Shown here: positions 19,761 through 28,933 of the stretch, in pieces
Numbering within the stretch: position 1 is the first letter of the stretch
How the letters are laid out: each line of letters opens with the position of its first letter
DNA from: Pseudocitrobacter vendiensis
GTDB taxonomy: Bacteria; Pseudomonadota; Gammaproteobacteria; Enterobacterales; Enterobacteriaceae
Length of the DNA: 64,000 nucleotides
Assembly: GCF_943590815.1 (NCBI RefSeq)
Contig: NZ_CALSBS010000009.1
Span: forward strand, 1 to 64,000
Direction of reading: 5' to 3'
The notes under the pieces: generated by a model
What the model was told of the DNA's origin: nothing
Databases searched by the model: none
What the model saw: only the letters and a program-made list of their open reading frames with translations
Made by a program: the position numbers and the translations under genes

Positions 19761-21116
19761 ATGGAAAACAACAAGCTGAAGCGCGGGCTAAGTACCCGGC
19801 ACATTCGCTTCATGGCGCTAGGGTCGGCAATTGGTACCGGGCTGTTTTATGGTTCCGCCGATGCAATCAAGATGGCCGGGCCGAGCGTGCTGCTGGCCTA
19901 TATTATTGGTGGCGTGGCGGCGTATATCATCATGCGCGCGCTGGGCGAAATGTCGGTGCACAACCCGGCAGCCAGTTCTTTCTCGCGCTATGCACAGGAA
20001 AACCTCGGCCCGCTGGCTGGCTACATCACCGGCTGGACCTACTGCTTTGAAATCCTGATTGTCGCGATCGCTGACGTAACCGCGTTCGGCATCTATATGG
20101 GCGTCTGGTTCCCCGATGTGCCGCACTGGATTTGGGTGCTGAGCGTGGTGATGATCATTTGCGCTATCAATTTGATGAGCGTGAAGGTCTTTGGTGAGCT
20201 TGAGTTCTGGTTCTCCTTCTTCAAAGTCGCCACCATCATCATCATGATTGCCGCCGGTTTCGGCATTATCATCTGGGGGATTGGCAACGGCGGGCAACCG
20301 ACCGGCATACATAACCTCTGGAGCAACGGCGGTTTCTTCAGTAACGGCTGGCTCGGCATGGTGATGTCGCTGCAAATGGTGATGTTCGCCTACGGCGGTA
20401 TCGAAATTATCGGTATTACCGCCGGTGAAGCAAAAGACCCGGAGAAATCCATTCCGCGCGCCATCAATTCCGTGCCGATGCGTATTCTGGTGTTCTACGT
20501 GGGTACACTGTTTGTGATCATGTCTATTTACCCGTGGAACCAGGTGGGCACTGACGGCAGCCCGTTTGTGCTGACTTTCCAGCATATGGGCATCACCTTC
20601 GCTGCCAGCATCCTCAACTTTGTGGTGCTGACGGCCTCGCTTTCAGCAATTAACAGCGATGTGTTCGGCGTGGGCCGTATGCTGCACGGCATGGCCGAGC
20701 AGGGCAGTGCGCCAAAAGTGTTTGCCAAAACCTCGCGTCGCGGTATTCCGTGGGTCACCGTGATGGTGATGACCATTGCGCTGCTGTTTGCGGTGTATCT
20801 GAACTACATCATGCCGGAAAACGTCTTCCTGGTGATCGCCTCGCTGGCGACCTTTGCCACCGTATGGGTGTGGATTATGATCCTGCTCTCACAGGTCGCC
20901 TTCCGCCGTCGTCTGTCGCCGGAAGAGGTGAAAGCGCTGAAATTCAAAGTGCCGGGTGGCGTGACCACGACGATTATTGGCCTGATTTTCCTCGTCTTTA
21001 TCATCGGCCTGATCGGTTATCACCCGGATACGCGTATTTCTCTGTATGTTGGTTTTGCATGGATTGTGCTGCTGCTGATTGGCTGGATGTTTAAATCGCG
21101 TCGTAGCCGTCGTTAA
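19761..21116 (+). CDS. proY: Proline-specific permease ProY
   Basis: Amino acid permease of the APC superfamily, about 451 residues, with twelve predicted membrane helices. The N-terminal [27 protein letters not shown] motif region is diagnostic of the family, and downstream [13 protein letters not shown] and [15 protein letters not shown] are conserved. The ATG at 19761 (MENNKLKRG) is preferred because it matches the E. coli N-terminus; the ATG at 19746 would add five residues. A REP unit and a strong terminator follow. Confidence 0.92.
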   Translation: MENNKLKRGLSTRHIRFMALGSAIGTGLFYGSADAIKMAGPSVLLAYIIGGVAAYIIMRALGEMSVHNPAASSFSRYAQENLGPLAGYITGWTYCFEILIVAIADVTAFGIYMGVWFPDVPHWIWVLSVVMIICAINLMSVKVFGELEFWFSFFKVATIIIMIAAGFGIIIWGIGNGGQPTGIHNLWSNGGFFSNGWLGMVMSLQMVMFAYGGIEIIGITAGEAKDPEKSIPRAINSVPMRILVFYVGTLFVIMSIYPWNQVGTDGSPFVLTFQHMGITFAASILNFVVLTASLSAINSDVFGVGRMLHGMAEQGSAPKVFAKTSRRGIPWVTVMVMTIALLFAVYLNYIMPENVFLVIASLATFATVWVWIMILLSQVAFRRRLSPEEVKALKFKVPGGVTTTIIGLIFLVFIIGLIGYHPDTRISLYVGFAWIVLLLIGWMFKSRRSRR

Positions 21117-21132
21117 TATGCGCAATGGGTTG

Positions 21133-21158
21133 GCCTGATAAGCGAAGCGTCATCAGGC
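21133..21158. repeat. REP element after proY
   Basis: GCCTGATAAGCG...CATCAGGC, a typical repetitive extragenic palindrome with a central GCG/CGT core, 16 bp after the proY stop. Confidence 0.8.
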
Positions 21159-21175
21159 AAAAAATAGTTAAATCG

Positions 21176-21212
21176 AAGCCCGATAACGTCTAGTTATCGG
21201 GCTTTTTTTTTA
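21176..21212 (+). terminator. Terminator after proY
   Basis: AAGCCCGATAAC (21176-21187) pairs exactly with GTTATCGGGCTT (21193-21204), followed by eight or more Ts. A strong intrinsic terminator that isolates the AT-rich insert downstream. Confidence 0.92.
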
Positions 21213-21277
21213 TATTGATATGGTAAATAAATTATTTTGATCATTGTCAAGGGATCTTATTAGAACAAGTGTAATGT

Positions 21278-21336
21278 AATGATTGTTATCATTTAATATT
21301 GCAAATATTCTATCGTTGATAATGATAAAAAATATG
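21278..21336 (+). promoter_or_regulatory. Two Fur-like boxes before the DUF4225-like gene
   Basis: The 19 bases at 21318-21336 (GATAATGATAAAAAATATG) match the Fur consensus GATAATGATAATCATTATC in 15 of 19 positions. The complement of 21278-21296 matches in about 12. The better box ends 43 bp before the ATG at 21380, where it could overlap the promoter. AT-rich DNA raises the chance of accidental matches, so this is a candidate, not proof, of iron control. Confidence 0.45.
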
Positions 21337-21379
21337 TATTGTCATTTGGTGTTTTTTTTGAGATTAAATGGAGTTACTC

Positions 21380-22168
21380 ATGAGTAGTTATGGTTTAATG
21401 AGTTTGAAAAACATAAAGGCAGATATAGACAGGCTTGTATTCGATATAGCATTTCACTACTTGAATGATATAAAGATACGCTCTGAATTTATGGTGTCAG
21501 AAAATATGACCTCTGATGATTATATAGATGGTTATGTATCGGGGAGAACAAGTTTCGCGCAGGCGATGGACGGACTAAATAAACAATACCATCGTTTACT
21601 CGAGAATCAAAGTCAACTACAAATGGGAAGTATTAAACTTTACGCAATTGCTGAACGTGAAAAAGACAGACACTCTACACTTACCATTACTCTGAAAAGG
21701 GTCGGTTTTGTTAGTGGTGCTATGCAGGTTATTGGTGGTGCCGGTATTTGCAAAGTAAGTCTTGGCGCAGCGTGTAAAGCTTATGGTTTTCCTTTAATGA
21801 TTCAGGGTACAGAGAATATTTGGGAGAACGGCTACTACTTGGTTTACCATACTGATCCCGAGAAAGTCCCAGTTCGTGAGGCTTACCGCTATGCAGCCAG
21901 GCTCCTTGGCGGAGACGACAAAGACGGAGACATCGCATTTTCTGCAGGAGATATTGTTTTATCCGCAGGTTCCTTATCGTCATTTGTCCTGAAAGAAGAT
22001 TCATGGAAATTGTTTCATTTTATTCAAGAGGATTATATTCGTAACTGGAGTCAATTAGGTGCTGCAGGATGGCTTAATGAAGTAGTGGGTAACGCAGCAA
22101 GTGTATTCTCCATTAAAAAGGCTATTGGCGAAAATGAAACGAACTGGAAAAAGTTAGGCAAGGAATAA
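21380..22168 (+). CDS. DUF4225-like protein, function unknown
   Basis: Protein of 262 residues that I recognise as DUF4225-like by its central and C-terminal pattern: a glycine-rich hydrophobic hairpin at about 105-145 (VGFVSGAMQVIGGAGI ... GFPLMIQG), then YLVYHTDPEKVPVREAYR and GDIAFSAGDIVLSAGSL. The N-terminus is helical and charged. It has no signal peptide. GGAG at 21370-21373 favours the ATG at 21380 over 21368. The coding sequence is clearly more AT-rich than its neighbours, which suggests transfer. The next gene, a small membrane protein, starts one base after this stop codon's end. Together with Fur-like boxes upstream, the arrangement recalls a toxin-immunity pair, but no activity can be read from the sequence. 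Confidence 0.7.
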   Translation: MSSYGLMSLKNIKADIDRLVFDIAFHYLNDIKIRSEFMVSENMTSDDYIDGYVSGRTSFAQAMDGLNKQYHRLLENQSQLQMGSIKLYAIAEREKDRHSTLTITLKRVGFVSGAMQVIGGAGICKVSLGAACKAYGFPLMIQGTENIWENGYYLVYHTDPEKVPVREAYRYAARLLGGDDKDGDIAFSAGDIVLSAGSLSSFVLKEDSWKLFHFIQEDYIRNWSQLGAAGWLNEVVGNAASVFSIKKAIGENETNWKKLGKE

Positions 22169-22169
22169 C

Positions 22170-22505
22170 ATGTACAATAAAGAAGATATGAACCTTATTG
22201 AAAAATTGACTGCACTAGGCCTGGATGTATATACAATTCAGCGGTTAATCAACGTTGCAAATATGAAAAGGATTAGCATCCAAAAAGCGTACAGATTAAC
22301 TGAAGCTAATGTTTTTAATGTTGATTTGATTTTGATAGTCATTGTGATTTTTTTTGTTGCTTCTATTGGTCTGAGTAACATCAAAGACCTGCTTGCCTTA
22401 GCTTTGATATTTGGTCTGGTGTTTGTTGTTATTGAAATAACCTGTCGTTTTCATAAGGGGTTCTGGAGAATGCTAAAATGCTATATCAGGTTGCGTGGAA
22501 TATAG
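22170..22505 (+). CDS. Small two-helix membrane protein, possible partner of DUF4225
   Basis: Protein of 111 residues with no family I recognise. The first 50 residues are soluble and helical (MYNKEDMNLIEKLTALGLDV). Two hydrophobic segments follow, about 51-69 (VDLILIVIVIFFVASIGL) and 74-92 (LLALALIFGLVFVVIEI), and the tail is basic (HKGFWRMLKCYIRLRG). It starts one base after the DUF4225-like stop, with AAGG just upstream, so it is cotranscribed and probably coupled. A membrane immunity or membrane-anchor role is a guess from position and topology. AT-rich like its partner. Confidence 0.75.
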   Translation: MYNKEDMNLIEKLTALGLDVYTIQRLINVANMKRISIQKAYRLTEANVFNVDLILIVIVIFFVASIGLSNIKDLLALALIFGLVFVVIEITCRFHKGFWRMLKCYIRLRGI

Positions 22506-22560
22506 TGTAATGAGAGCGATTTGTGATTTGCCTAACTTGTATTTTTTTAATTGTTAGCTG

Positions 22561-22584
22561 ACTCCGCCCCCAGCCTCCGCCCCC
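22561..22584 (-). promoter_or_regulatory. Tandem MalT-like boxes before malZ
   Basis: On the - strand, GGGGGCGGAG occurs twice in direct repeat within 22561-22584. MalT boxes are short direct repeats near GGGGATGAGG, so these match in general form with one or two differences each. malZ is a MalT-dependent gene in E. coli, which supports the reading. Confidence 0.45.
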
Positions 22585-22663
22585 GAAAAACGACGAAAAG
22601 AGGAGTAGAGCCCAAATAGCTTGTGGCAAGGTGGGCTCACTGTTAACTGAGGGGAATTAAATG

Positions 22664-24481
22664 ATGTTGAACGCCTGGCATCTGCCTGTCGCACCCTTTA
22701 TTAAGTCGCACGACGATCGCCTGTCGCTGACCTTGTGGTTGCGCGGAAACGACCTGCCGCAGCGCATCACGATGCGTGTGGAAATCGACAATGAAGAGTG
22801 CGTCGTGGCGATGAAACGCCTGAGCAAATCACCGGTACCGGGCGTAACCGCCTGGCGCGGTGAGATACCGCTCGACAGCGGGCAGCCGCGCCGCCGCTAT
22901 GCTTTTAAACTCTTGTGGCCAGACCGCCAGCTTTGGTTTGCGCCAAAAGGGTTTAGCCCTATTCCACCCGCGAAGCTTGAGTTGTTTGCGGTCGATCTGC
23001 CCGACAGCGGGCCGCAGTGGGTGGCTGATCAGATCTTCTATCAAATCTTCCCGGACCGTTTTGCCCGTAGCGAAACGCGTACGCCGGAACAGGACAAGGT
23101 TTATTACCACCACGCCGCCGGGCATGACATTATTCTGCGCGACTGGGATGAGCCCCTCACCGCAGACGCAGGGGGGTCGACGTTCTACGGCGGCGACCTG
23201 GACGGTATCAGCGAAAAGCTGCCGTATCTGAAAAAACTGGGCGTGACCGGGCTGTACCTGAACCCGGTTTTCACCGCGCCAAGCGTGCATAAATATGACA
23301 CTCAGGATTATCGCGAAGTAGACCCGCAATTTGGGGGGAACGCGGCTCTGCTGCGCCTGCGCGAAAATACCCAGCGCGAGGGGATGCGCCTGATCCTCGA
23401 CGGCGTGTTTAACCACAGCGGCGACACGCATGCCTGGTTTGATCGGCAGAATACCGCAAGCAGCGGGGCGTGCCATAACGCGTCGTCGCCGTGGCGCGAC
23501 TGGTACAGCTTCTCGCCGGAGGGCCGCGCGCTGGACTGGCTGGGCTATCCAAGCCTGCCGAAGCTTGATTATCAGTCAGAATCGCTGGTCAATGAAATCT
23601 ATCGCGGCGAAGAGAGCATCGTCCGCTACTGGCTGAAAGCGCCGTGGAATATGGACGGCTGGCGGCTGGATGTGGTGCATATGCTCGGTGAGGGCGGCGG
23701 CGCACGCAATAATCTGCAACACGTCGCGGGAATAACCCAGGCGGCGAAAGAGACGCGCCCGGACTCTTACGTTTTCGGCGAACATTTTGGCGATGCGCGC
23801 CAGTGGCTACAGGCTGATACGGAAGATGCGGCGATGAATTATCGCGGCTTTACACTGCCGGTGTGGGCGTTTCTGGCCAATACCGACCTCTCTTACGATC
23901 CACAAAAAATCGATGCGCAAACCTGCATGACGTGGATGGAAGATTATCGTGCGGGGCTGTCGCATCAGCAGCAGTTGCGGATGTTTAATCAGCTAGATAG
24001 CCACGATACCGCACGCTTCAAAACACTGTTGGGCAAAGATGTCGCCCGATTAGGGCTGGGCGTAGTGTGGTTGTTCAGTTGGCCGGGCGTGCCGTGCATC
24101 TATTATGGCGATGAAGTCGGTGTGGACGGCGCGAACGACCCGATGTGTCGTAAGCCGTTCCCGTGGGATAAAAGTCAGCAGGACGGTGAACTGCTCGCGC
24201 TTTATCAGCGGATGGCGAAACTGCGTAAAAAGAGCGAAGCATTGCGGCGCGGCGGTTGCCAGGTGCTGTACGCCGAAGATAACGTCGTGGTGTTTGCGCG
24301 TGTCCTGAAAAGGGAGCGCGTGCTGATAGCCATTAACCGTGGTGAGGCCTGCGAAGTGGTGCTGGAAGATACGCCGCTGCTGAGCTTTAACACGCTCACG
24401 CAGCGGGAAGGCAGTGGCGAAAATCAGGATGGCGTACTGACGCTACCTGCACTGTCGGCCACGGTCTGGTTTGGCGAGTAA
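22664..24481 (+). CDS. malZ: Maltodextrin glucosidase
   Basis: Cytoplasmic GH13 enzyme of 605 residues that removes glucose from the reducing end of maltodextrins. An N-terminal beta domain (about 1-115) leads into the TIM barrel with [14 protein letters not shown], the nucleophile Asp in [11 protein letters not shown], the acid Glu in [10 protein letters not shown] and LDSHDTARF. Length and blocks match E. coli MalZ. GAGGGG (22649-22654) serves an ATGATG; the second ATG matches the E. coli start. It is convergent with the LysR gene, with a single base between stop codons. Confidence 0.95.
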   Translation: MLNAWHLPVAPFIKSHDDRLSLTLWLRGNDLPQRITMRVEIDNEECVVAMKRLSKSPVPGVTAWRGEIPLDSGQPRRRYAFKLLWPDRQLWFAPKGFSPIPPAKLELFAVDLPDSGPQWVADQIFYQIFPDRFARSETRTPEQDKVYYHHAAGHDIILRDWDEPLTADAGGSTFYGGDLDGISEKLPYLKKLGVTGLYLNPVFTAPSVHKYDTQDYREVDPQFGGNAALLRLRENTQREGMRLILDGVFNHSGDTHAWFDRQNTASSGACHNASSPWRDWYSFSPEGRALDWLGYPSLPKLDYQSESLVNEIYRGEESIVRYWLKAPWNMDGWRLDVVHMLGEGGGARNNLQHVAGITQAAKETRPDSYVFGEHFGDARQWLQADTEDAAMNYRGFTLPVWAFLANTDLSYDPQKIDAQTCMTWMEDYRAGLSHQQQLRMFNQLDSHDTARFKTLLGKDVARLGLGVVWLFSWPGVPCIYYGDEVGVDGANDPMCRKPFPWDKSQQDGELLALYQRMAKLRKKSEALRRGGCQVLYAEDNVVVFARVLKRERVLIAINRGEACEVVLEDTPLLSFNTLTQREGSGENQDGVLTLPALSATVWFGE

Positions 24482-24482
24482 A

Positions 24483-25385
24483 TCAGGGGTAAAGCGGGAC
24501 GGTCAGATTGTAGTTGATGACCGCTTCCCGCCACCATTGCTGTGCTAGCCCGTCATGGCCGTTGCGCCAGGCAATATAGGCAACATCTTTCTGTCGGCAC
24601 GACACCACCTTTTTCTCAATCAGATCGCCGGCGTCTATCCAGGGATGGGCAATATGTCGCGGCAGGAACCCGCAGCCTAACCCGGCTCGCAATAGAGTAA
24701 CTTTGGAATGAAAATCATCGACGCGGATCTGCGCCTGTTCATCAATAAGATTAGAATTGATGGGGCGGCACAGGCGTGCGCTGTCACTGACCACGACGGC
24801 ACGATGTTTGATCATTTGTTCCACGGTTATCGGTTCCTGCTCCTGCGCCAGCGGATGTACCGGAGAGACCACAAAGGCGTTGTCGAGCATACCAAGCATA
24901 TGCCATGACCAGGCGGCAGAAGTCGGGGGATCGTTTATTGCCCCCAGAATGATATCTGCACCGTTGTGCGTCAGTTCCTCCCACGCGCCGGCCAGCGTAT
25001 GGTGGCTGAAATTAAGGCGGGTCTGTTTATTCAGGGCATAGAATTCTTCAATGATAGGTATCAGTGCGTCGAATGGAAAAGAGTCATCCAGCGCGATTAA
25101 CAGCTCTTTTTCCCATCCCGAATTGACCTGCACGGCCTGTTTTTCCAGATCGCGCGCGGCGCTGAGTAATACGCGCCCCTTTTCCAGCATCATCCTACCC
25201 GTGTCGGTAAACTTTGCGCGGTGTCCTGAACGATCGAGAAGTGTAATATCGAGTTCGCTTTCAAGCTTTTGCACCATATAGCTGAGCGCGGCAGGGGTTT
25301 TATAAAGCGACTCCGCAGCAGCAGCAAAACTGCCGTGTCGGTCGATCGCGTCAAGGATTTGTAAAACGTCCAGATTAATACGCAT
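24483..25385 (-). CDS. LysR-family regulator
   Basis: LysR-type regulator of 300 residues: an N-terminal winged helix-turn-helix (LQILDAIDRHGSFAAAAESL ... LSYMVQKLE, about 7-45) and a substrate-binding domain from about residue 90. It has the features of the AllS/YhaJ-like branch (NLD start, TPAALSYMVQKLE). It is divergent from the isochorismatase-like gene across 274 bp of AT-rich DNA that must hold both promoters, so it probably controls that three-gene operon. The inducer is unknown. Confidence 0.85.
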   Translation of the reverse strand: MRINLDVLQILDAIDRHGSFAAAAESLYKTPAALSYMVQKLESELDITLLDRSGHRAKFTDTGRMMLEKGRVLLSAARDLEKQAVQVNSGWEKELLIALDDSFPFDALIPIIEEFYALNKQTRLNFSHHTLAGAWEELTHNGADIILGAINDPPTSAAWSWHMLGMLDNAFVVSPVHPLAQEQEPITVEQMIKHRAVVVSDSARLCRPINSNLIDEQAQIRVDDFHSKVTLLRAGLGCGFLPRHIAHPWIDAGDLIEKKVVSCRQKDVAYIAWRNGHDGLAQQWWREAVINYNLTVPLYP

Positions 25386-25659
25386 AACGTTAATTATTTC
25401 CCGAATAAAATCTTTCCTGTTTTAACAAAAACCATGGCAACTATGCTAGTAAAGAAATTTCATAAATCAATAGTTTGCGTGCTAATTTTCGATAACTTGT
25501 TCATTTAATAACATAATATTTACCGTCATCGAACCATAAATTTTCTTTAATAACTCGTTAAAAATTTCCGGCTATACTCATCATGCATTCTGATTCAGTA
25601 TCCACCTGTCATTTAGCCCTAAAATTTCTACTTAACTCATTGCTTAAGAAGGTGTTTTT

Positions 25660-26301
25660 ATGTCTATTCGGGAACTGATCGATCCATCCAACTCCACCCT
25701 CATTTTTATCGACCATCAACCGCAAATGTCCTTCGGCGTGGCGAATATCGATCGTCAGACGTTGAAAAATAACACCGTTGCATTGGCAAAAGCCGGTAAA
25801 ATTTTTAACGTCCCAACCATCTATACCTCAGTTGAAACCAAAAGCTTCAGTGGCTATATCTGGCCGGAACTGCTGGCGGTTCATCCGGAAATTAAACCGA
25901 TTGAACGCACCTCCATGAACTCCTGGGAAGATGAAGCTTTCGTGAAGGCGGTAAAAGCCACCGGACGTAAAAAGCTGATTATTTCTGCCCTGTGGACTGA
26001 GGTTTGTCTGACCTTCCCGGCATTAATGGCGCTGGAAGAAGGTTTTGAAGTTTATGTGGTTACCGATACGTCTGGCGGTACTTCGGTTGATGCGCACGAA
26101 CGTTCCATCGATCGTATGGTTCAGGCGGGCGCCGTTCCGGTAACCTGGCAGCAAGTGCTGCTGGAGTACCAGCGTGACTGGTCACGTAAAGAAACTTACG
26201 ACGCGGTGATGGATCTGGTTCGTGAGCACAGCGGCGCCTATGGTATGGGCGTGGATTATGCTTACACCCTGGTTCACGGCGCGCCGGAACGCAAAGCGTA
26301 A
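25660..26301 (+). CDS. YcaC-like isochorismatase-family hydrolase
   Basis: Isochorismatase-superfamily hydrolase of 213 residues, closest in pattern to YcaC. Likely catalytic residues are Asp18 (FIDHQ), Arg83 (ERTSMNSWED) and Cys116 (TEVCLTFPA); family members form ring-shaped oligomers in the cytoplasm. The reaction of YcaC-type enzymes is not settled. GAAGG precedes the ATG at 25660. First gene of an operon with an ABM-domain membrane protein and an amidohydrolase, opposite a LysR gene. Confidence 0.85.
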   Translation: MSIRELIDPSNSTLIFIDHQPQMSFGVANIDRQTLKNNTVALAKAGKIFNVPTIYTSVETKSFSGYIWPELLAVHPEIKPIERTSMNSWEDEAFVKAVKATGRKKLIISALWTEVCLTFPALMALEEGFEVYVVTDTSGGTSVDAHERSIDRMVQAGAVPVTWQQVLLEYQRDWSRKETYDAVMDLVREHSGAYGMGVDYAYTLVHGAPERKA

Positions 26302-26359
26302 TGACGACGACGGGGGGCGAAACGCTTCCCGTCAGAATGCGACAGCAAGGAAAACCGTC

Positions 26360-26902
26360 ATGACGCAAAAACATGTAACGCTGGTGATTACGCATGCGCT
26401 GCGTCCGGAAGATGCGGACCAGTATGAAGCCTGGCTCGGCAAAATCATGCCCGTTGCCGCAGAGTATCCCGGCCATCTTGGCGCTAACGTTATTCGCCCG
26501 GCGGACGGGCAGGGTGCCTGGAATATCATCATTCGCTTCGATACCCTGGAGCACCTCTACGCCTGGACGCAGTCCGAAACGCGCAAACAGCTGGTGGATG
26601 AAATTACCCCCCTGTTAGCCGAAGGCGATCACACGGAAGTCCGAACCGAAGCGGCGTTCTGGTTTACGCCACCGTCACCGCACGTGCGTCAGCCAAAACA
26701 GTGGAAACAATTTCTCATCACGCTGCTGGTGATCTTTCCCAGCACCAACCTGGTGCCGTGGATAACCGGCGCGCTTTTCCCCGCCCTGCAGGGCTCCTTG
26801 CTGCTTCATTTCATTAACGATGCCTGTGTGGTTGCGCTGGTTGTCTGGCTCTGGATGCCCATCGTGACCCGACTATTCGCCGGATGGCTTAAAAAAGCCT
26901 GA
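26360..26902 (+). CDS. ABM-domain membrane protein
   Basis: Protein of 180 residues. Residues about 1-100 look like an antibiotic biosynthesis monooxygenase (ABM) dimeric alpha-beta barrel (VTLVITHALRPEDADQYEAW ... WNIIIRFDTLEHLYAW). The C-terminal 70 residues hold two hydrophobic helices (FLITLLVIFPSTNLVPWI and LLHFINDACVVALVVWLW), so the barrel is tethered to the inner membrane on the cytoplasmic side. AAGGA precedes the ATG at 26360; the frame is open upstream inside the previous gene. It is the middle gene of the LysR-linked operon. Substrate unknown; quinol-type or electrophile chemistry is only a guess. Confidence 0.8.
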   Translation: MTQKHVTLVITHALRPEDADQYEAWLGKIMPVAAEYPGHLGANVIRPADGQGAWNIIIRFDTLEHLYAWTQSETRKQLVDEITPLLAEGDHTEVRTEAAFWFTPPSPHVRQPKQWKQFLITLLVIFPSTNLVPWITGALFPALQGSLLLHFINDACVVALVVWLWMPIVTRLFAGWLKKA

Positions 26903-26922
26903 TCCGGTTTGAGGAGAGTGAC

Positions 26923-28791
26923 ATGTCACAAAAAGCCACACTGATCCTGAATCAGGGTCGAATTCACACGCTCGATCGTCAGCATCCGCTGGCGGAAGCG
27001 GTGGCGATTGCCAACGGTAAAATTCTGGCAACAGGCAGCAACGATCAAATTATGTCCTACGCGGGCGAAGGCACGCAGATTGTCGATCTGAAAGGGCATA
27101 CGGTGATCCCGGGGCTGAATGACTCGCACCTGCACCTGATTCGTGGCGGCCTGAACTACAACCTTGAGCTGCGCTGGGAAGGTGTGCCGTCGCTGGCAGA
27201 CGCATTGAGAATGCTGAAAGATCAGGCCGATCGCACGCCGTCGCCGCAGTGGGTGCGCGTGGTGGGCGGCTGGAGCGAATTCCAGTTTGCCGAACGCCGC
27301 ATGCCAACCATTGAAGAGCTGAATGAAGCCGCGCCGGATACGCCGGTGTTTGTGCTGCATCTGTACGATCGCGCGCTGCTCAACCGCGCGGCGCTGAAAG
27401 CCGTGGGTTACACCAAAGAGACGCCAAACCCGGCGGGCGGCGAAATCGTGCGTGATAATAACGGCAACCCAACCGGGATGCTAATCGCCAAACCCAATGC
27501 GATGATCCTCTACTCAACGCTGGCGAAAGGGCCAAAACTGCCGCTGGAGATGCAGGTTAACTCGACTCGCCAGTTCATGCGCGAGCTGAACCGCCTTGGG
27601 CTGACCAGCGCCATTGATGCCGGCGGCGGCTTCCAGAACTACCCGGAAGATTACGAAATCATCGAAGAACTGCACGCTAAAGAGCAGATGACGATTCGTA
27701 TCGCCTATAACTTGTTCACGCAGCGGCCGAAACAGGAGCTGGAAGATTTCGAGCGCTGGACGGATATGCTGAAACCGGGCCAGGGCACCGATTTCTATCG
27801 TGCCAACGGCGCAGGCGAGATGCTGGTATTCTCGGCGGCGGATTTCGAAGACTTCCTCCAGCCGCGTCCGGACCTGCCGGAAGGGATGGAAGATGAACTG
27901 GAGCGCGTGGTGCGTCACCTGGTAGAGCACCGCTGGCCGTTCCGCCTGCACGCCACCTATGACGAATCGATCAGCCGTATGCTGGATGTGTTCGAAAAAG
28001 TGAACCGCGACATTCCGTTTAACGGCCTGCACTGGTTCTTTGACCACGCAGAAACCATCACTGAACGTAATATCGAACGTGTTAAAGCGCTGGGCGGCGG
28101 GATTGCAGTACAGCACCGTATGGCCTTCCAGGGTGAATACTTCATTGAGCGTTACGGCAAAGAAGCGGTGAAACATACCCCGCCGGTTGCCAAAATGCTG
28201 GCTGCTGATGTGCCTGTCGGCCTGGGTACGGATGCCACCCGCGTGGCAAGCTACAACCCGTGGACCGCGCTTTACTGGCTGGTTTCTGGCCGCACGGTTG
28301 GTGGTATGGCGATGTATGACGATGAAAACCGTCTGCCGCGCGATGTGGCGCTGGAACTGTGGACCGCAGGCAGCGCGTGGTTCTCCAGTGAGCAGGGTAA
28401 AAAAGGCCGCATCGAGAAAGATCAGCTTGCCGACCTGGTGGTGCTGTCGAAAGACTACTTCAGCGTGCCGGAAGAAGAGATCAAGGGTATTGAATCGGTG
28501 ATGACTATCGTGGATGGCAAAGTGGTGTATGCCGCCGGTCACTTCACGCCGCTGGCGCCGCCAGCGATTCCGGTAGTACCTGACTGGTCACCGGTGGTGA
28601 AAGTGCCGGGCCATTATCGCTCTGCGCCGCCGGTTGCCGGAAAAATGGGCGCCGTGGTGCAGATGCACCAGTGCTGCGGTAGCTGCGGCGTACACGGCCA
28701 TCAGCATGATATCGCGCGTAAGTCGTCGATTCCTGTCTCCGATGAACAGGCATTCTGGGGCGTGTTGGGCTGTTCCTGCTTCGCGTTCTGA
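26923..28791 (+). CDS. YtcJ-like amidohydrolase with Cys/His-rich tail
   Basis: Metal-dependent hydrolase of 622 residues in the YtcJ/Amidohydro_3 group. The N-terminal composite beta domain, the metal motif SHLHL near residue 70, the central GRLHATYD-type and FDHAET histidines and the late LGTDATRV Asp are visible. The last 45 residues are unusual: CCGSC, GVHGHQH and a terminal CSC give five cysteines and three histidines, enough for a metal site or disulphides. There is no signal peptide. GAGGAG precedes the ATG by a normal distance. It is the third gene of the LysR-linked operon, closed by a hairpin. The substrate cannot be read from the sequence. Confidence 0.85.
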   Translation: MSQKATLILNQGRIHTLDRQHPLAEAVAIANGKILATGSNDQIMSYAGEGTQIVDLKGHTVIPGLNDSHLHLIRGGLNYNLELRWEGVPSLADALRMLKDQADRTPSPQWVRVVGGWSEFQFAERRMPTIEELNEAAPDTPVFVLHLYDRALLNRAALKAVGYTKETPNPAGGEIVRDNNGNPTGMLIAKPNAMILYSTLAKGPKLPLEMQVNSTRQFMRELNRLGLTSAIDAGGGFQNYPEDYEIIEELHAKEQMTIRIAYNLFTQRPKQELEDFERWTDMLKPGQGTDFYRANGAGEMLVFSAADFEDFLQPRPDLPEGMEDELERVVRHLVEHRWPFRLHATYDESISRMLDVFEKVNRDIPFNGLHWFFDHAETITERNIERVKALGGGIAVQHRMAFQGEYFIERYGKEAVKHTPPVAKMLAADVPVGLGTDATRVASYNPWTALYWLVSGRTVGGMAMYDDENRLPRDVALELWTAGSAWFSSEQGKKGRIEKDQLADLVVLSKDYFSVPEEEIKGIESVMTIVDGKVVYAAGHFTPLAPPAIPVVPDWSPVVKVPGHYRSAPPVAGKMGAVVQMHQCCGSCGVHGHQHDIARKSSIPVSDEQAFWGVLGCSCFAF

Positions 28792-28803
28792 TGCCACTGC
28801 TAG

Positions 28804-28830
28804 CCGGATGGGGCCACCCATCCGGTTTTA
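28804..28830 (+). terminator. Terminator after the amidohydrolase gene
   Basis: CCGGATGGG (28804-28812) pairs with CCCATCCGG (28817-28825) around a 4-base loop, followed by TTTTA. It ends the LysR-linked operon. Confidence 0.8.
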
Positions 28831-28933
28831 TGTTGTTCCCTTCTTAAAATCCTTTCTCTTTACAAAGATTATTAGCGTAAATGCAACCATTTGTGTCAAT
28901 CTGCATCTATCCGTGATGGCTTAAGGTGGAAAC

